Assembly (NCBI RefSeq): GCF_010093235.1
Contig: NZ_PDWP01000004.1
Coordinates: forward strand, 1-64,000
Direction of reading: 5' to 3'
Source of the DNA: Pseudoxanthomonas suwonensis
GTDB lineage: Bacteria; Pseudomonadota; Gammaproteobacteria; Xanthomonadales; Xanthomonadaceae
DNA length: 64,000 nucleotides
Within the stretch, counting starts at the first letter, position 1. Each line of letters starts with the position of its first letter. Positions 1-9,924 of the stretch are shown here, piece after piece. The notes beneath the pieces were generated by a model. The model saw only the letters and a program-made list of their open reading frames with translations, did not search any database and was not told the DNA's origin. Position numbers and translations under genes: made by a program.

Positions 1-451
1 GCGCCGGGGTGGGTACGGGCTGTGGCGCCTGCTTCGGTGCCTGGGCACGGGCCGCGTCAAGCTGGCCGACCAGGAAATCCAGGTCGTTCTCGCGGCCAGG
101 CGGCAGCACGTCGTCGTGGCCGTGCAGCTTGGCCGACAGGTGGCGGATCCAGCGCTGCGCTTCCCAGCCGTCGCGACGCGCGGCCAGGTCGGCCTCGTCG
201 AAGATCACCAGCAGGCCCGGCGCCTCGAGCACGGGCTCGAGCACCACCAGCGCATCCTCGATCGCCGGCTCCAGCGCGACCAGCACCGCCTGGGCGCCCG
301 CCCCGGCAAGGGTGGCCACGTCCAGCTCGGCCGGATCGGCTTCCAGCACCACGCTGCCGCCGGCGGCATCCAGCGCCTGGCGCAGCCGTTCGCGCGCCTG
401 GCCCTCGCGGGCCAGAAGCGCGACCGCCTTGGAGGAATCATTCGCGGGCAC
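1..451 (-). CDS. CheB-like chemotaxis protein, N-terminal part (ChpB-like), runs off the window
   Basis: The frame starts at GTG 451, overlapping the end of pilL by 14 bases, with a GGGGA box six bases upstream, and stays open to base 1. This gives the first 150 residues. Residues 5-80 have the strand/helix pattern of a receiver-like fold (AVALLAR, then a long amphipathic helix, SVVLEAD, AVLVALEP, LLVIFDEAD) but lack the N-terminal acidic pair and have no Asp at the phospho-acceptor strand. Residues 130-150 become a Pro/Gln/Ala linker. In Pil-Chp clusters a CheB-type methylesterase (ChpB) follows pilL/chpA. Position and the degenerate receiver suggest this identity, but the catalytic domain lies outside the window. 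A competing frame from ATG 441 closes at 205 and looks like a shadow. Confidence 0.6.
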   Translation of the reverse strand, partial: MPANDSSKAVALLAREGQARERLRQALDAAGGSVVLEADPAELDVATLAGAGAQAVLVALEPAIEDALVVLEPVLEAPGLLVIFDEADLAARRDGWEAQRWIRHLSAKLHGHDDVLPPGRENDLDFLVGQLDAARAQAPKQAPQPVPTPA

Positions 452-3400
452 GGGCAATCCCCAGCAGGTCGTACACGTTTCGCATCAGGTCCAGTTCCTG
501 GTACGGCTTGCCCAGGTAACGCTGGACGCCGATTTCGAAAGCGCGCTGGCGATGCTTTTCGCCGGTACGCGAGGTGATCATCACGATCGGCACGTCGCGG
601 AAGCGCGCGTCGGCGCGCATCGCGGTGGCCAGCTCGTAGCCGTCCATGCGCGGCATCTCGATGTCCAGCAGCATCAGGTCGGGCACGCGCTCTTCCAGCC
701 GTTCCAGCGCCTCGATGCCGTCGCGCGCGGTCACCACCTCGAGGTTGTGGCGTTCCAGCACGCGACCGGTGACCTTGCGCATGGTCAGCGAGTCGTCGAC
801 CACCATCACCAGCGGGACATGGTGGGCCTGCTGCGCCTCCAGCTGCGCCGGCCGTTCCGGCTGCGCCAGGTGACGACGGACCAGCGGGGCGACGTCGAGG
901 ATCACCACCACGCGGCCGTCGCCGGTGATGGTGGCGCCGTAGATGCCCGGCACCGAGGCGATCTGCATGCCGACCGGCTTGACCACGATTTCGCGGTTGC
1001 CGATCACCTGGTCGATCGCCACGGCCGCACGCAGGTCGCCGGCACGCACCAGCAGCAGCGGGACCTGGGCCTGGCCTTCGGCCTTGGCCGGACCCTGGCC
1101 GACCAGCAGGCCGAGGTCGTGCAGCGCGTACTCCTCGCCGGCGTAGCGGTAACCGCCGGTGCCGCTCTCGAAGCGCTCGCGCGAGATGCGGCCGATGCCG
1201 TCCACCGAGGCGACCGGCACCGCATAGGTGGTCTCGCCGATCTGCACGAACACCGCCTGGGTGACCGCCAGGGTCTGCGGCAGGCGCAGGGTGAAGGTCA
1301 CGCCGCGGCCGACCACCGACTGGATTTCGACCGAACCACCCAGCTGGCGCACTTCGTTGCGGACCACGTCCATGCCCACGCCGCGGCCGGCCAGCTGGCT
1401 GACCTGCTCGGAGGTGGAGAAGCCGGCCTCGAAGATCAGCGAGTCCAGTTCGGCATCGGTGAGCACCGCGCCCGGCTTGAGCAGGCCGCGCTGCTCGGCG
1501 CGGCGGCGGATCGCGTCGCGGTCCAGGCCGCGGCCGTCGTCGGCCACCTGCAGGACGATTTCCGAGCCCTCGTGGCGCAGCGAGATCGTGATCGTGCCTT
1601 CCTCGGACTTGCCGCTCGCGGAGCGCTCGGCCGGGGTTTCCAGGCCGTGCGCCACCGAGTTGCGCAGCATGTGCTCGATCGGCGCGACCATGCGGTCGAG
1701 GACGTTGCGGTCCAGTTCGCCATGGGTGCCGTCCAGGCGCAGCTGCACCTGCTTGCCGGTGTCGTGGCCGGCCTGGCGGACCACGCGGCGCAGGCGCGGC
1801 ACGACGCTGTCGAACGGCACCATGCGCGCGCTCATCAGGCCGTCCTGCAGCTCCGAGCTGACGCGCGACTGCTGCTGCAGCAGGACGTCGTACTGGCGGC
1901 CGAGGTCGTCGAGCACGCCCTGCAGGCCGGTAAGGTCGGCCGCGGACTCGTTCAGCGCGCGGCTGAGCTGCTGCAGGGTCGAGAAGCGGTCCAGCTCCAG
2001 CGGGTCGAAGGTCGGATCGGCGCTGTCCTGCTCGCGCTGGTAACGGGCGACGATCTGCGCCTCGGTCTCCAGGTCCAGGCGGCGCAGCTGGTCGCGCAGA
2101 CGCGCGTTGGTGCGGTCCAGCTCGGCCAGGGCCGAACGGAACGCGCCGAGCTGCTGCTCCAGGCGCGAGCGGTAGATCGCCACTTCACCGGCGTGGTTGA
2201 CCAGGTTGTCGAGCAGGTCGGCGCGGACGCGCACCTGCTCCTGCGGCGCACGGGCGGCGGTGCCGGTTTCTTCGGCCGGAGCCGCGGCCTCGTCGTCCAC
2301 CGGGGCGGACAGCGGCGGCAGCGCGAGCGCCGAAGCCGGGACCGGATCGACCTGCGGCGCAGGCCTGGCCGGAGCCGGAGCCGGAGCCGGAGCCGGGGCC
2401 GGCGCGGGAGCCGGCGTCGGCTCGGGCTGCGGCGCGACAGCTTCGACCGGCGCGGGAGCCACCGGGGCCGCCGGGACCTCCGGCTCGACCGGGGCCACGA
2501 CCGGCTGCACCGGGGCCGGTGCTGCGGCCACGGGCGCGGGCTCGACGTGAACGGGGGCCGGTTCCGACGGAGCGACATCCTGCGCCGGGGCCTCGGGTAC
2601 AACCGGGGCAGCAACCGGCGCGGCCTCGACTTCCGGCTCCACCGGGGCGGCAGGAGCCTGGACCGCGGCCACGGGCGCTTCGACCTGCGGCGGGGCTTCG
2701 CCGCGGATGCGCGCCTCGAACGCCGCGATCAGCGCGTGCGGCATGGCGGTGACGCGATGCGCGCGGGTCTGCACCAGCAGCTGGTGCAGGGTGTCGAAGC
2801 CACGCTCCAGCAGCTGGATGTCGTACAGGCCCAGCTCGGTGCGGTGCTCGGCCGCCGCTTCCAGCAGCGACTCGATCACGTGGCCGAGGTCGCCGATGGT
2901 GGCGATGCCGGCCATGCGCGCACCGCCCTTGAGCGTGTGCAGGTCGCGCTGCAGGCCGATGATCGGCTCGCGCGAGCTGCTGTCGGCGCGCAGCTCGACC
3001 AGCAGCGCATCGACGTGGTCCAGCAGGTCTCCGCCCTCTTCCACGAAGATGTCGACCAGGTCGCGGTCGAGCTCGTTGAAGTCGAGCATCGGCAGCTCGT
3101 TGAGCGACGGCGCCGGCTCGGCCGGCGGCACGACGGCCGCCTGGACCGGCGCCGGCTCCACGCTGGCGGCCTCGGCCTGGGCGACCTCGCCTGCCGGCTC
3201 CCCGGCAGGCTCCCCGACCGGCTCCAGCGACGGGGCCTGCTCGGCCTCGAAGGACGGAGCGGTGGCCTCGAACGCCTCCACGGCGGCCGCGTCGAACGCC
3301 TGGGCGTCGAGCGACGGCTCCCCGGCGGCGGCATCGCCGATCGCGGGCTCGGGAGCGGCGACGGCCTCGATGGTTTCCAGCGTCCAGGCGGCCTCGACCG

Positions 3401-6400
3401 GCGCGGCGTCGGCAACGGACGGCTCCGCCGGCTCCGGCTCCGCGGGCGCGGCAGGCGGGGTCCAGTCGAAGGAGAAATCGTCGCTGGCGGTGACCGCCGG
3501 CTCGGCCGGCGCATCGCCGGACAGCGAGATCTCCGTGGCCTCGAGGGCGCCCATGCCCTCGTCCAGCGACAGGCCGTCGAAGCCCGTGGTCTCCCCGGCG
3601 GCCGGGTCTTCCATCGGCGCCAGCGAGAGCCCGCCGGCGGCGACGAACACCTGCTCGCCGGCAGCGGCGGCATCGCCCGCGTCCAGGCTCCAATCCGGAG
3701 TCTGGATGGAAGTGGCTTCCGGCGCCGACGGCGCCTCCGCGGCGGCCGGGGTGTCCTCGCCAGCCAGGTAGCGGCTGAGGTCCTCGACGCCGGTGAGCTC
3801 CACCGTGCCGTCCAGCGCCGGAGGGGTGGCCACGCCCTCGTCCTCGACGACTTCAGGCTGCGACCAGCGCGCCTCGGGCAGCGCATCGGCCAGCGCGCGC
3901 AGGCGCATGGCCAGGCCGGCGTAGCTCGGGATGCGCGGCGACTCGGCGCGCAGCGCCAGGATGCACGCACGGATCGTGGCGGCGGTGGCGGCCAGGGTCT
4001 CGACCGCATCCGGCCCGGCGACGTGGCCGGCGGCCAGCGCGCGCTTGATGTAGGTCTCGGCCGAATCGGTGACGGCGGTGATCTCCGGCACGTCGGTCAT
4101 CGCGAACGCGCCGTTCATGGTGTGCATGGCACGCAGCAGCGGATCGTCGACCGGACGCGGCGCCTGGCGGGCGGCGGCGATCCAGGCATCCACCGTCTCC
4201 AGGTGGGTGCCGACTTCCGTCTCCAGGATCTCGCGCAGCACGCTGTCCACCGAAGCGGGCGTGCCCTCGGCGACGGCCGGCGCGGCCGCCTCCGCGGCCA
4301 CCGCGGCGGTCGGCATCGTGTAGAACGCCTCCTCGCCGGCGGCGATGCGCTCGGCCACGCCCTCGATGCCGTGCAGGTCCAGGCTCAGCGCGCCCTGGCC
4401 GCGCAGCGCGGCGTCGAACTGCGGCAGCACCTCGGTCGCCTGCTGCACCATCGCGACCACCGCCGGGCTCGCCGGACGGGTGCCGTCGAGCACGCGGTTG
4501 AGCATGCTCTCGATCTTCCACGCGAACTCGCCAAGCGCGCTGGCGCCGACCAGGCGGCCGCTGCCCTTGAGCGTGTGGAACACGCGGCGGATCGGACGCA
4601 GGCGTTCCATGTCGTCCGGCGCTCGCAACCACAGCGGCATCAGGCGCGCGAGGTTGGCGCGCTCTTCCTCGAACTCCTCCAGGAACACGTCGCGGATGTC
4701 CGCGTCGATGTCCTGGTTGTCGTCGAAGCCGCCGGCGGACGGAGCCATCGTGGTGGGGGCACTCTCGGCCACCGGCGGCGCCGGCGGCACGGCGGGTGCG
4801 GCCGGGGCGACCGGCATCCCGGGGATGGACGAGCCCGGCAGCGCGGCGGCGGCGGCGGCCAGCTCGGCCAGCAGCGCCTGCTCGGCGGCGTCGGCCGAAG
4901 AAGCCGGAGCCTGAGCGGGAACCGGGGTCGCCGGGACGGTGGGCTCGGCGGCGGGCGGCGGCTCGGCGGCGGGCGTGCGCGGGCGGTACTGGACGGTCAC
5001 GTCCAGCCAGGTCTCCTCGCTGGCGGCCGGCGGCGTGGGCGCAGCCGGAGCAGGCGCCGGCGGCTCGGCGGCCACGGGCGGCAGCGGCGGCGGCGGTGCC
5101 ACCGGCTGCGGCGCGCTGTCGACGAAGACCTGGTCGGCCTCCGGCAGTGCCGGCGGCGCCGGCGGCGCGGAGTCGGCACGCGGGGCGTCGAAACCGAGGC
5201 CCTCATGCGCGGCCGGCGACGGCGCGGCATCGGCCACGGCGATGTACTCGCCGGACGCAGGGTCGTAGGTGAAGCGCTGCGCTTCGGGCAGCGAGGCCGG
5301 GACTTCAGGCGCCTGCGGCGCCGCCGGCGGCAGCTCAATCTCCAGCCCGGGCACTTCGAACACTTCGCGACGCGGCGGCTCGACCGCGGCGACATCCAGG
5401 CCGGGCACCGGCGGCAGCGGATCGGCGGCGACGGGGGCCGGCTGCGCGGGCGCGGCCGGTGCCTGCGGGGCGAAAGCGGCGGCATCGTTCGCCGCCACCG
5501 GGGCGGCCGGAGCGGCGGCAGGTGCCGGTTCGATGGCGACCTCTTCCGGGAGCGGCCAGTAATTGAGCGCTTCCAGGCTGCTGCGCGCGATCTCCAGGAT
5601 CTCGTTGCGGTTCGGGCGACGGTCGCGCAGGGCCTCCAGGTAGTACTCCAGGCTGGCCATGGCGTCGGCCAGGGTGTCCAGCTGGCGGCCACTGGGCACG
5701 CGGCGGCGACCGATCAGCTCGGTCACGATGTAGCGGCGCACGCCTTCCAGGTAGTCGGCCGGCTGCGGCAACTCGAGGATGCGCAGGGCGCCGGCGACCT
5801 CTTCCAGCAGGCGCGGCACGGACTCCAGGCGGGCGTGGTCCCAGTTGGTCTCGATGAAGGCGACGAAGTCCTCGCGCGCGGCGCCGAAGTTGGCGATCGC
5901 CTCGTGGGCGAGCACCTCCACCGTGCGGCGGGCTTCGGCGGCGGCGGCGTCCTCGCTCCGCTCCTCGGCGGCGCCCAGGCTGGCGACCTGGTCGTCGAGG
6001 GTGGCATCGACGTAGAGCAGCGCGCCGGCGATGTCCAGCAGCGCACCTTCGCTGGCCGGGGTATCGCCAGCGGCGATCGCCTGCAGGGCGTCGCGCTGCT
6101 GCAGCACCACGTCGCGGGCCACGCCCAGGCCGAGCATGCCGAGGGTGTCGGCCACGCGGGTCAGTTCGGCGGCCTGCGGCTGCAGCGTGGCGGCATCGCC
6201 GCCGGTGCGCAGGTGCAGGTCGAGCGCATCCTTGACCCGCAGCAGTTCCTCCTTGACCACGCCACCGACGGTGTTGAGCAGGTCGCGGTTGCGGCCGGAC
6301 AGGCTGCCACGCGCGTGGTCGAGCTCGGCCTCGCTCGGCACCTGGGCGTCCAGGTCGAAGGCGGCGCGCAGTTCATCCAGCGCCGGGTGCGAGACCCGCG

Positions 6401-7235
6401 CATGGGCGACCGCGTACAGCAGCTGGCGGGTCGGTTCCTGGGTGGACACGCCGCGCGAGGCGGCTGGCAGGGATTCGTTCTCGCTGGCCTGCTGCAGCGC
6501 GCGCAGCGCCGCGGCGAAGGCGCCACGCAGCGGCTCGGCCGCGGCCAGGGCGCCGTCGCGCAGCGCGGCGGCGACCGAAGAGAGCACCCACAGCATGCGC
6601 CGGGTGTTCTCGTGGGAGGCGTTCTGCAGCAGCTCGCCGGCGGCGGCGGCCAGCAGGGAGGCGTCGCCCGGGGCGGCGCCTTCCGGCCAGGCGGCCATCG
6701 CCTGCTGGAAGCGGGCAAGCGCGGAGGCGACCAGGTCCTGGCGCTGCGCCCACGGCAGCGAGGACGGCTGCGGCAGCTGCGAAGGCAGCGGCGCGCTCAG
6801 GTCCGGCGCGAACAGCACGCTCTCGCTGAGCCCCGCGGCGCCACGGGCGGCGCGGATGTCGTTGAGCAGCGGCAGCAGCACGATCGGAATGTCGCGATGG
6901 CCGTTCTGCAGGCGCTCCAGGTAGTCCGGCAGCAGCACGGTGCCGCGCATCAGCGTCGCGCAGGCCTCGTCGCGGTCGTTGGCCGCGCCCTGCTGCAGCG
7001 CCTGGGCCAGCAGTTCCATTTCCTCGGCGACCATCGCCGGGGCATACAGTTCGACCATCCGCAGCGTGCCCTGCACCTGGTGCAGGTAGCCGGCGCAGAA
7101 GCGCATGCGGCTGCTGTCGGCGGGATTCTCGACGAACGCCTCGATCTCCCCGCGCGCCTGGCGCAGGGTCTCGTCGAGTTCGGGCTTGACCCAGCCGAGG
7201 ACGGCGTGGCTCATCGCGTCGCGCAACGCACTCAT
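438..7235 (-). CDS. pilL: PilL/ChpA hybrid chemotaxis histidine kinase of the type IV pilus system
   Basis: Very large CheA-type kinase (2265 residues) that should relay surface signals from PilJ to PilG and PilH and so control twitching. Several HPt-like domains come first: HQVQG with H52 (degenerate), HTLKG with H887, HTMNG with H1038 (Lys replaced by Asn) and HTLKG with H1433. A Pro/Ala/Glu-rich linker follows (about 1515-1640), then the CheA dimerisation and HATPase region (N box MLRNSVAHG near 1850, ADDGRGLD near 1898, GRGVGMDVV near 1952), a CheW-like domain (about 1980-2120) and a C-terminal receiver with phospho-acceptor D2191 in LLDIEMPRMDG. I chose ATG 7235 over in-frame ATG 7247 because GGAGG lies five bases upstream. 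Last complete gene of the pilGHIJL operon; its stop is overlapped by the CheB-like gene. Confidence 0.95.
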   Translation of the reverse strand: MSALRDAMSHAVLGWVKPELDETLRQARGEIEAFVENPADSSRMRFCAGYLHQVQGTLRMVELYAPAMVAEEMELLAQALQQGAANDRDEACATLMRGTVLLPDYLERLQNGHRDIPIVLLPLLNDIRAARGAAGLSESVLFAPDLSAPLPSQLPQPSSLPWAQRQDLVASALARFQQAMAAWPEGAAPGDASLLAAAAGELLQNASHENTRRMLWVLSSVAAALRDGALAAAEPLRGAFAAALRALQQASENESLPAASRGVSTQEPTRQLLYAVAHARVSHPALDELRAAFDLDAQVPSEAELDHARGSLSGRNRDLLNTVGGVVKEELLRVKDALDLHLRTGGDAATLQPQAAELTRVADTLGMLGLGVARDVVLQQRDALQAIAAGDTPASEGALLDIAGALLYVDATLDDQVASLGAAEERSEDAAAAEARRTVEVLAHEAIANFGAAREDFVAFIETNWDHARLESVPRLLEEVAGALRILELPQPADYLEGVRRYIVTELIGRRRVPSGRQLDTLADAMASLEYYLEALRDRRPNRNEILEIARSSLEALNYWPLPEEVAIEPAPAAAPAAPVAANDAAAFAPQAPAAPAQPAPVAADPLPPVPGLDVAAVEPPRREVFEVPGLEIELPPAAPQAPEVPASLPEAQRFTYDPASGEYIAVADAAPSPAAHEGLGFDAPRADSAPPAPPALPEADQVFVDSAPQPVAPPPPLPPVAAEPPAPAPAAPTPPAASEETWLDVTVQYRPRTPAAEPPPAAEPTVPATPVPAQAPASSADAAEQALLAELAAAAAALPGSSIPGMPVAPAAPAVPPAPPVAESAPTTMAPSAGGFDDNQDIDADIRDVFLEEFEEERANLARLMPLWLRAPDDMERLRPIRRVFHTLKGSGRLVGASALGEFAWKIESMLNRVLDGTRPASPAVVAMVQQATEVLPQFDAALRGQGALSLDLHGIEGVAERIAAGEEAFYTMPTAAVAAEAAAPAVAEGTPASVDSVLREILETEVGTHLETVDAWIAAARQAPRPVDDPLLRAMHTMNGAFAMTDVPEITAVTDSAETYIKRALAAGHVAGPDAVETLAATAATIRACILALRAESPRIPSYAGLAMRLRALADALPEARWSQPEVVEDEGVATPPALDGTVELTGVEDLSRYLAGEDTPAAAEAPSAPEATSIQTPDWSLDAGDAAAAGEQVFVAAGGLSLAPMEDPAAGETTGFDGLSLDEGMGALEATEISLSGDAPAEPAVTASDDFSFDWTPPAAPAEPEPAEPSVADAAPVEAAWTLETIEAVAAPEPAIGDAAAGEPSLDAQAFDAAAVEAFEATAPSFEAEQAPSLEPVGEPAGEPAGEVAQAEAASVEPAPVQAAVVPPAEPAPSLNELPMLDFNELDRDLVDIFVEEGGDLLDHVDALLVELRADSSSREPIIGLQRDLHTLKGGARMAGIATIGDLGHVIESLLEAAAEHRTELGLYDIQLLERGFDTLHQLLVQTRAHRVTAMPHALIAAFEARIRGEAPPQVEAPVAAVQAPAAPVEPEVEAAPVAAPVVPEAPAQDVAPSEPAPVHVEPAPVAAAPAPVQPVVAPVEPEVPAAPVAPAPVEAVAPQPEPTPAPAPAPAPAPAPAPARPAPQVDPVPASALALPPLSAPVDDEAAAPAEETGTAARAPQEQVRVRADLLDNLVNHAGEVAIYRSRLEQQLGAFRSALAELDRTNARLRDQLRRLDLETEAQIVARYQREQDSADPTFDPLELDRFSTLQQLSRALNESAADLTGLQGVLDDLGRQYDVLLQQQSRVSSELQDGLMSARMVPFDSVVPRLRRVVRQAGHDTGKQVQLRLDGTHGELDRNVLDRMVAPIEHMLRNSVAHGLETPAERSASGKSEEGTITISLRHEGSEIVLQVADDGRGLDRDAIRRRAEQRGLLKPGAVLTDAELDSLIFEAGFSTSEQVSQLAGRGVGMDVVRNEVRQLGGSVEIQSVVGRGVTFTLRLPQTLAVTQAVFVQIGETTYAVPVASVDGIGRISRERFESGTGGYRYAGEEYALHDLGLLVGQGPAKAEGQAQVPLLLVRAGDLRAAVAIDQVIGNREIVVKPVGMQIASVPGIYGATITGDGRVVVILDVAPLVRRHLAQPERPAQLEAQQAHHVPLVMVVDDSLTMRKVTGRVLERHNLEVVTARDGIEALERLEERVPDLMLLDIEMPRMDGYELATAMRADARFRDVPIVMITSRTGEKHRQRAFEIGVQRYLGKPYQELDLMRNVYDLLGIARARE
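2371..2394. repeat. GGAGCC hexamer run inside pilL
   Basis: Four exact GGAGCC units, continued by variant units to about 2418. On the minus strand they encode an alternating Pro-Ala stretch in the linker between the last HPt domain and the kinase core of PilL. A hexamer unit keeps the reading frame when copy number changes. Confidence 0.8.
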
Positions 7236-7314
7236 TGCTGCCTCCATGCCGCGAGGCAGTCAAGGCGCGGATACCGGGCCATCTTCATTCCATCTTCCCC
7301 TGTCAGGCCCATCT

Positions 7315-9351
7315 TCAGCCAGGCAGCTTGAAGTCGGCGACCGAACGGCGCAGGTCCGCAGCCAGCTGCGCCAGGTGTCCGATCGACTCAGCCGTCTGTC
7401 CCGCGCCACGCGAAGTCTGTGCGGAAATCTGCCGGACCACGTCCATCGTCTTGGTGATGTCGGCCGCGGCGCCAGCCTGCTGCTGGGCGGCGACCGAAAT
7501 GTTCTTGATGAGTTCGTTCAGCGCGTTGGACACGCGCTCGATCTCGGTCAGCGCGGTACCGGCGTCCTCGGCCAGGCGCGCACCGGACACCACCTCGGCG
7601 GTGGTCTGTTCCATCGAGCTGACCGCCTCGTTGGTGTCGGCCTGAATCGCCTGCACCAGGCCTTCGATCCGGCGGGTCGCGCTCGAGGTGCGCTCCGCCA
7701 GTCGCTGCACTTCGTCCGCCACCACCGCGAAGCCGCGGCCGGTCTCGCCCGCCGCGGCGGCCTGCACCGCCGCGTTGAGCGCCAGGATGTTGGTCTGCTC
7801 GGAAATGTCGTTGATCAGTTCCACGATCGAGCCGATTTCCTGGGACGACTCGCCCAGGCGCTTGATGCGCTTGGAGGTCTCCTGGATCTGGTCGCGGATC
7901 TGGTCCATGCCGTTGATGGTCTCGCGCACCACGCCGGCACCTTCGGCCGCGATGACCACCGAGCGCTGCGCCACTTCCGCCGATTCGGTGGAGTTGCGCG
8001 ACACCTGCTCAATACTGGCCGCGATTTCGCTGATGCGCTGGGATGCGGCGCTGATCTGCTCGGCCTGGTGGTTGGACGCCTCCGCCAGCTGCAGCGCGGT
8101 GGCCTGGGTTTCCTGCGACGAGGCCGCGACCTGCACCGAGGTGTCGTTGATCGTGGTCACGAGGTTGCGCAGCTCGTCGACCGCGTAGTTGATAGCGTCC
8201 GCGATCGCGCCGGTCATGTCCTCGGTCACCGAGGCCTTCACCGTCAGGTCGCCTTCACCCAGCGAGCTGATTTCGTCCAGCAGCCGCATGATCGCCTGCT
8301 GGTTGCGGCTGTTGAACTCCACCTGCGCCTGGTAGCGCATTTCCTGTTCGCGCTGGCGGTTGCGCACCGAGCTCCACACGAAACCGATCAGCGCCAGCAG
8401 GGCCAGGCTGCCGGAAACCACGCCGATCCAGAAGTTCGGGAACACGCGGGTGTCGCGCGCCGAACCGAAGGCGGCGAAGGCCTCGAACACGCGCTTGCTG
8501 TCCTCCAGCATCTTCGACGAGCCGGCCACCAGGCTGGCGGCCGCGGTCTGCGCGGCGAACAGGTTGCGCGAGCTGGCCAGGATCGCCTCGACGTCCTTGC
8601 GCATCTCGTTCCACTGCTCCTGCGACTGCTGCAGGGCGGCCTGGGCGGCGGGATTGCGGACCTGGGCGATGCCCAGCTCGTCGTTGCCCTGCATCAGGCC
8701 GGTCAGCACCTGGGTGAACACCACCGAGTCGCGCGCCAGCGCGTCGCCCGCGGCGCTGGCGCCGGGACCGCCGGCGCGGATTTCGGTGACGCGGCGGGCC
8801 TTGGTGCCGGCGACCACGACCTGCTGCAGGGCGTTGAAGACCTGGGCCGCCGGCGCGCCGCCGGCGGGCATGGCGCGCACGACCTCGTTGAGCTGCGCCT
8901 GCAGCTGCGGGACGCGCCCGACGAAGCGGTCGGCGTTGCCGGCCAGGGCCAGCACCGCCTCTTCGGACTCGATGATCTGCTGGGCATGCTGCGCCAGCGG
9001 GTTCCAGGTGCGGGTCAGCTGCTGCAGCGGGCCGGACACGCCGGGCTCGCCGCCGAAGCGCTGCTGCAGCACGCTCACCGTGGTGGTGATCTCGGCGCGG
9101 GTCTGGCGGAAGGCCTTGAACGCCTCGGCGTTGCCGCCGACCGCGTCACGGCCCTGGTTGGCGAGCTGCTGCGAGAGCACCTGCAGGTCGGCCGCGCCGG
9201 TGCTGGCGCCGGCAAGCCGGCTGCCCTGGTAGGTCGCCACACCGGTGTTGGTGGCGAAAACCACCACCGACAGCACCAGCAGGACCAGCCAGAACCCGGT
9301 GCTGACGCCACCCAGGCGGCTGGTCTTTTGCGTTTCCGGTGCAGTGCTCAT
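7315..9351 (-). CDS. pilJ: PilJ methyl-accepting chemotaxis-like receptor
   Basis: Inner-membrane receptor (678 residues) of the Pil-Chp pathway; in P. aeruginosa PilJ senses pilus/surface signals and activates the PilL/ChpA kinase. A first membrane helix at about 17-38 (FWLVLLVLSVVVFATNTGVA) is followed by a periplasmic part of roughly 270 residues with PilJ-type helical repeats. A second helix lies at about 303-326 (GVVSGSLALLALIGFVW), then a HAMP-like segment and a long coiled-coil signalling domain with the hairpin core GRGFAVVADEVQRLAERT. No CheR-docking pentapeptide is seen at the C-terminus, which ends ADFKLPG. GAGG lies eight bases before ATG 9351. It sits between pilI (42-base gap) and pilL (79-base gap), co-directional with both. 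Confidence 0.95.
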   Translation of the reverse strand: MSTAPETQKTSRLGGVSTGFWLVLLVLSVVVFATNTGVATYQGSRLAGASTGAADLQVLSQQLANQGRDAVGGNAEAFKAFRQTRAEITTTVSVLQQRFGGEPGVSGPLQQLTRTWNPLAQHAQQIIESEEAVLALAGNADRFVGRVPQLQAQLNEVVRAMPAGGAPAAQVFNALQQVVVAGTKARRVTEIRAGGPGASAAGDALARDSVVFTQVLTGLMQGNDELGIAQVRNPAAQAALQQSQEQWNEMRKDVEAILASSRNLFAAQTAAASLVAGSSKMLEDSKRVFEAFAAFGSARDTRVFPNFWIGVVSGSLALLALIGFVWSSVRNRQREQEMRYQAQVEFNSRNQQAIMRLLDEISSLGEGDLTVKASVTEDMTGAIADAINYAVDELRNLVTTINDTSVQVAASSQETQATALQLAEASNHQAEQISAASQRISEIAASIEQVSRNSTESAEVAQRSVVIAAEGAGVVRETINGMDQIRDQIQETSKRIKRLGESSQEIGSIVELINDISEQTNILALNAAVQAAAAGETGRGFAVVADEVQRLAERTSSATRRIEGLVQAIQADTNEAVSSMEQTTAEVVSGARLAEDAGTALTEIERVSNALNELIKNISVAAQQQAGAAADITKTMDVVRQISAQTSRGAGQTAESIGHLAQLAADLRRSVADFKLPG

Positions 9352-9393
9352 GCGCGTATTGCCTCGATCAGATGCGTGGAGAGGCGGCGGCGG

Positions 9394-9924
9394 TCAAGCC
9401 GCGGCCTGCCTGAATTCAGGGGTGCGGGCCAGCCGCCACAGGGAGAACACGGCCCAGTCGGCGCCTTCGCTGTGGAAGGCGCGGTCGACGAAATTGGCGT
9501 AGCGGCCGCGGGCCAGCGGGGCCGGATCGATGGCCTGTTCCTCGCCGAAGCTGCGCTGGCCGTAGAGCTCGTCGATGGTCAGCGCGACGTCGCCGCCCTG
9601 CTGGCGCATGACCAGCACGCGCTGGCCCTCGTGCAGCACGGTCCGCTCGCCCTCCAGGAACAGCTTGAGGTCGATCACGGGGAACAGGTTGCCGCGCAGG
9701 TTGCCGATGCCCAGCAGCCACGGCTGCGCGCCGGGGACGGGCGTCACCGGCGGCATGGGCATGATTTCGACCACCTCGCCGAACTGCGACACCAGCCGCT
9801 GCCGGCCGATGCGGTAGCCGACGCCTCGCCAGGTCTCCGCCCCGAGGTCTCGGGCCGGAAGCTGCACGGCATGGGCGAGGCTCCGGCGTTCGTAGTCGGA
9901 GAGGATGTCGAACGGAGTGCGCAT
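9394..9924 (-). CDS. pilI: PilI CheW-like adaptor
   Basis: A 176-residue single-domain CheW-like scaffold expected to couple PilJ to the PilL kinase in the cytoplasm. The typical core is visible: GYRIGRQRLVSQFGEVVEIM, then PWLLGIGNLRGNLFPVIDLK (residues about 68-88), then RVLVMRQQGGDVALTIDELYG. Its ATG shares one base with the TGA of pilH at 9924, so translation of the two is probably coupled. Length matches other PilI proteins. Confidence 0.93.
   Translation of the reverse strand: MRTPFDILSDYERRSLAHAVQLPARDLGAETWRGVGYRIGRQRLVSQFGEVVEIMPMPPVTPVPGAQPWLLGIGNLRGNLFPVIDLKLFLEGERTVLHEGQRVLVMRQQGGDVALTIDELYGQRSFGEEQAIDPAPLARGRYANFVDRAFHSEGADWAVFSLWRLARTPEFRQAAA

Noticed and set aside
205-441. Short frame from ATG 441 at the end of pilL
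   Set aside because: It closes at 205 and is Trp/Arg-rich; the GTG 451 frame stays open to the window edge and has a receiver-like pattern.
9-7331. A 2440-codon open frame on the plus strand opposite pilL
   Set aside because: It mirrors the codon structure of pilL in very GC-rich DNA; its product is His/Arg/Gly-rich with no recognisable domain, while pilL has clear kinase, CheW and receiver motifs.
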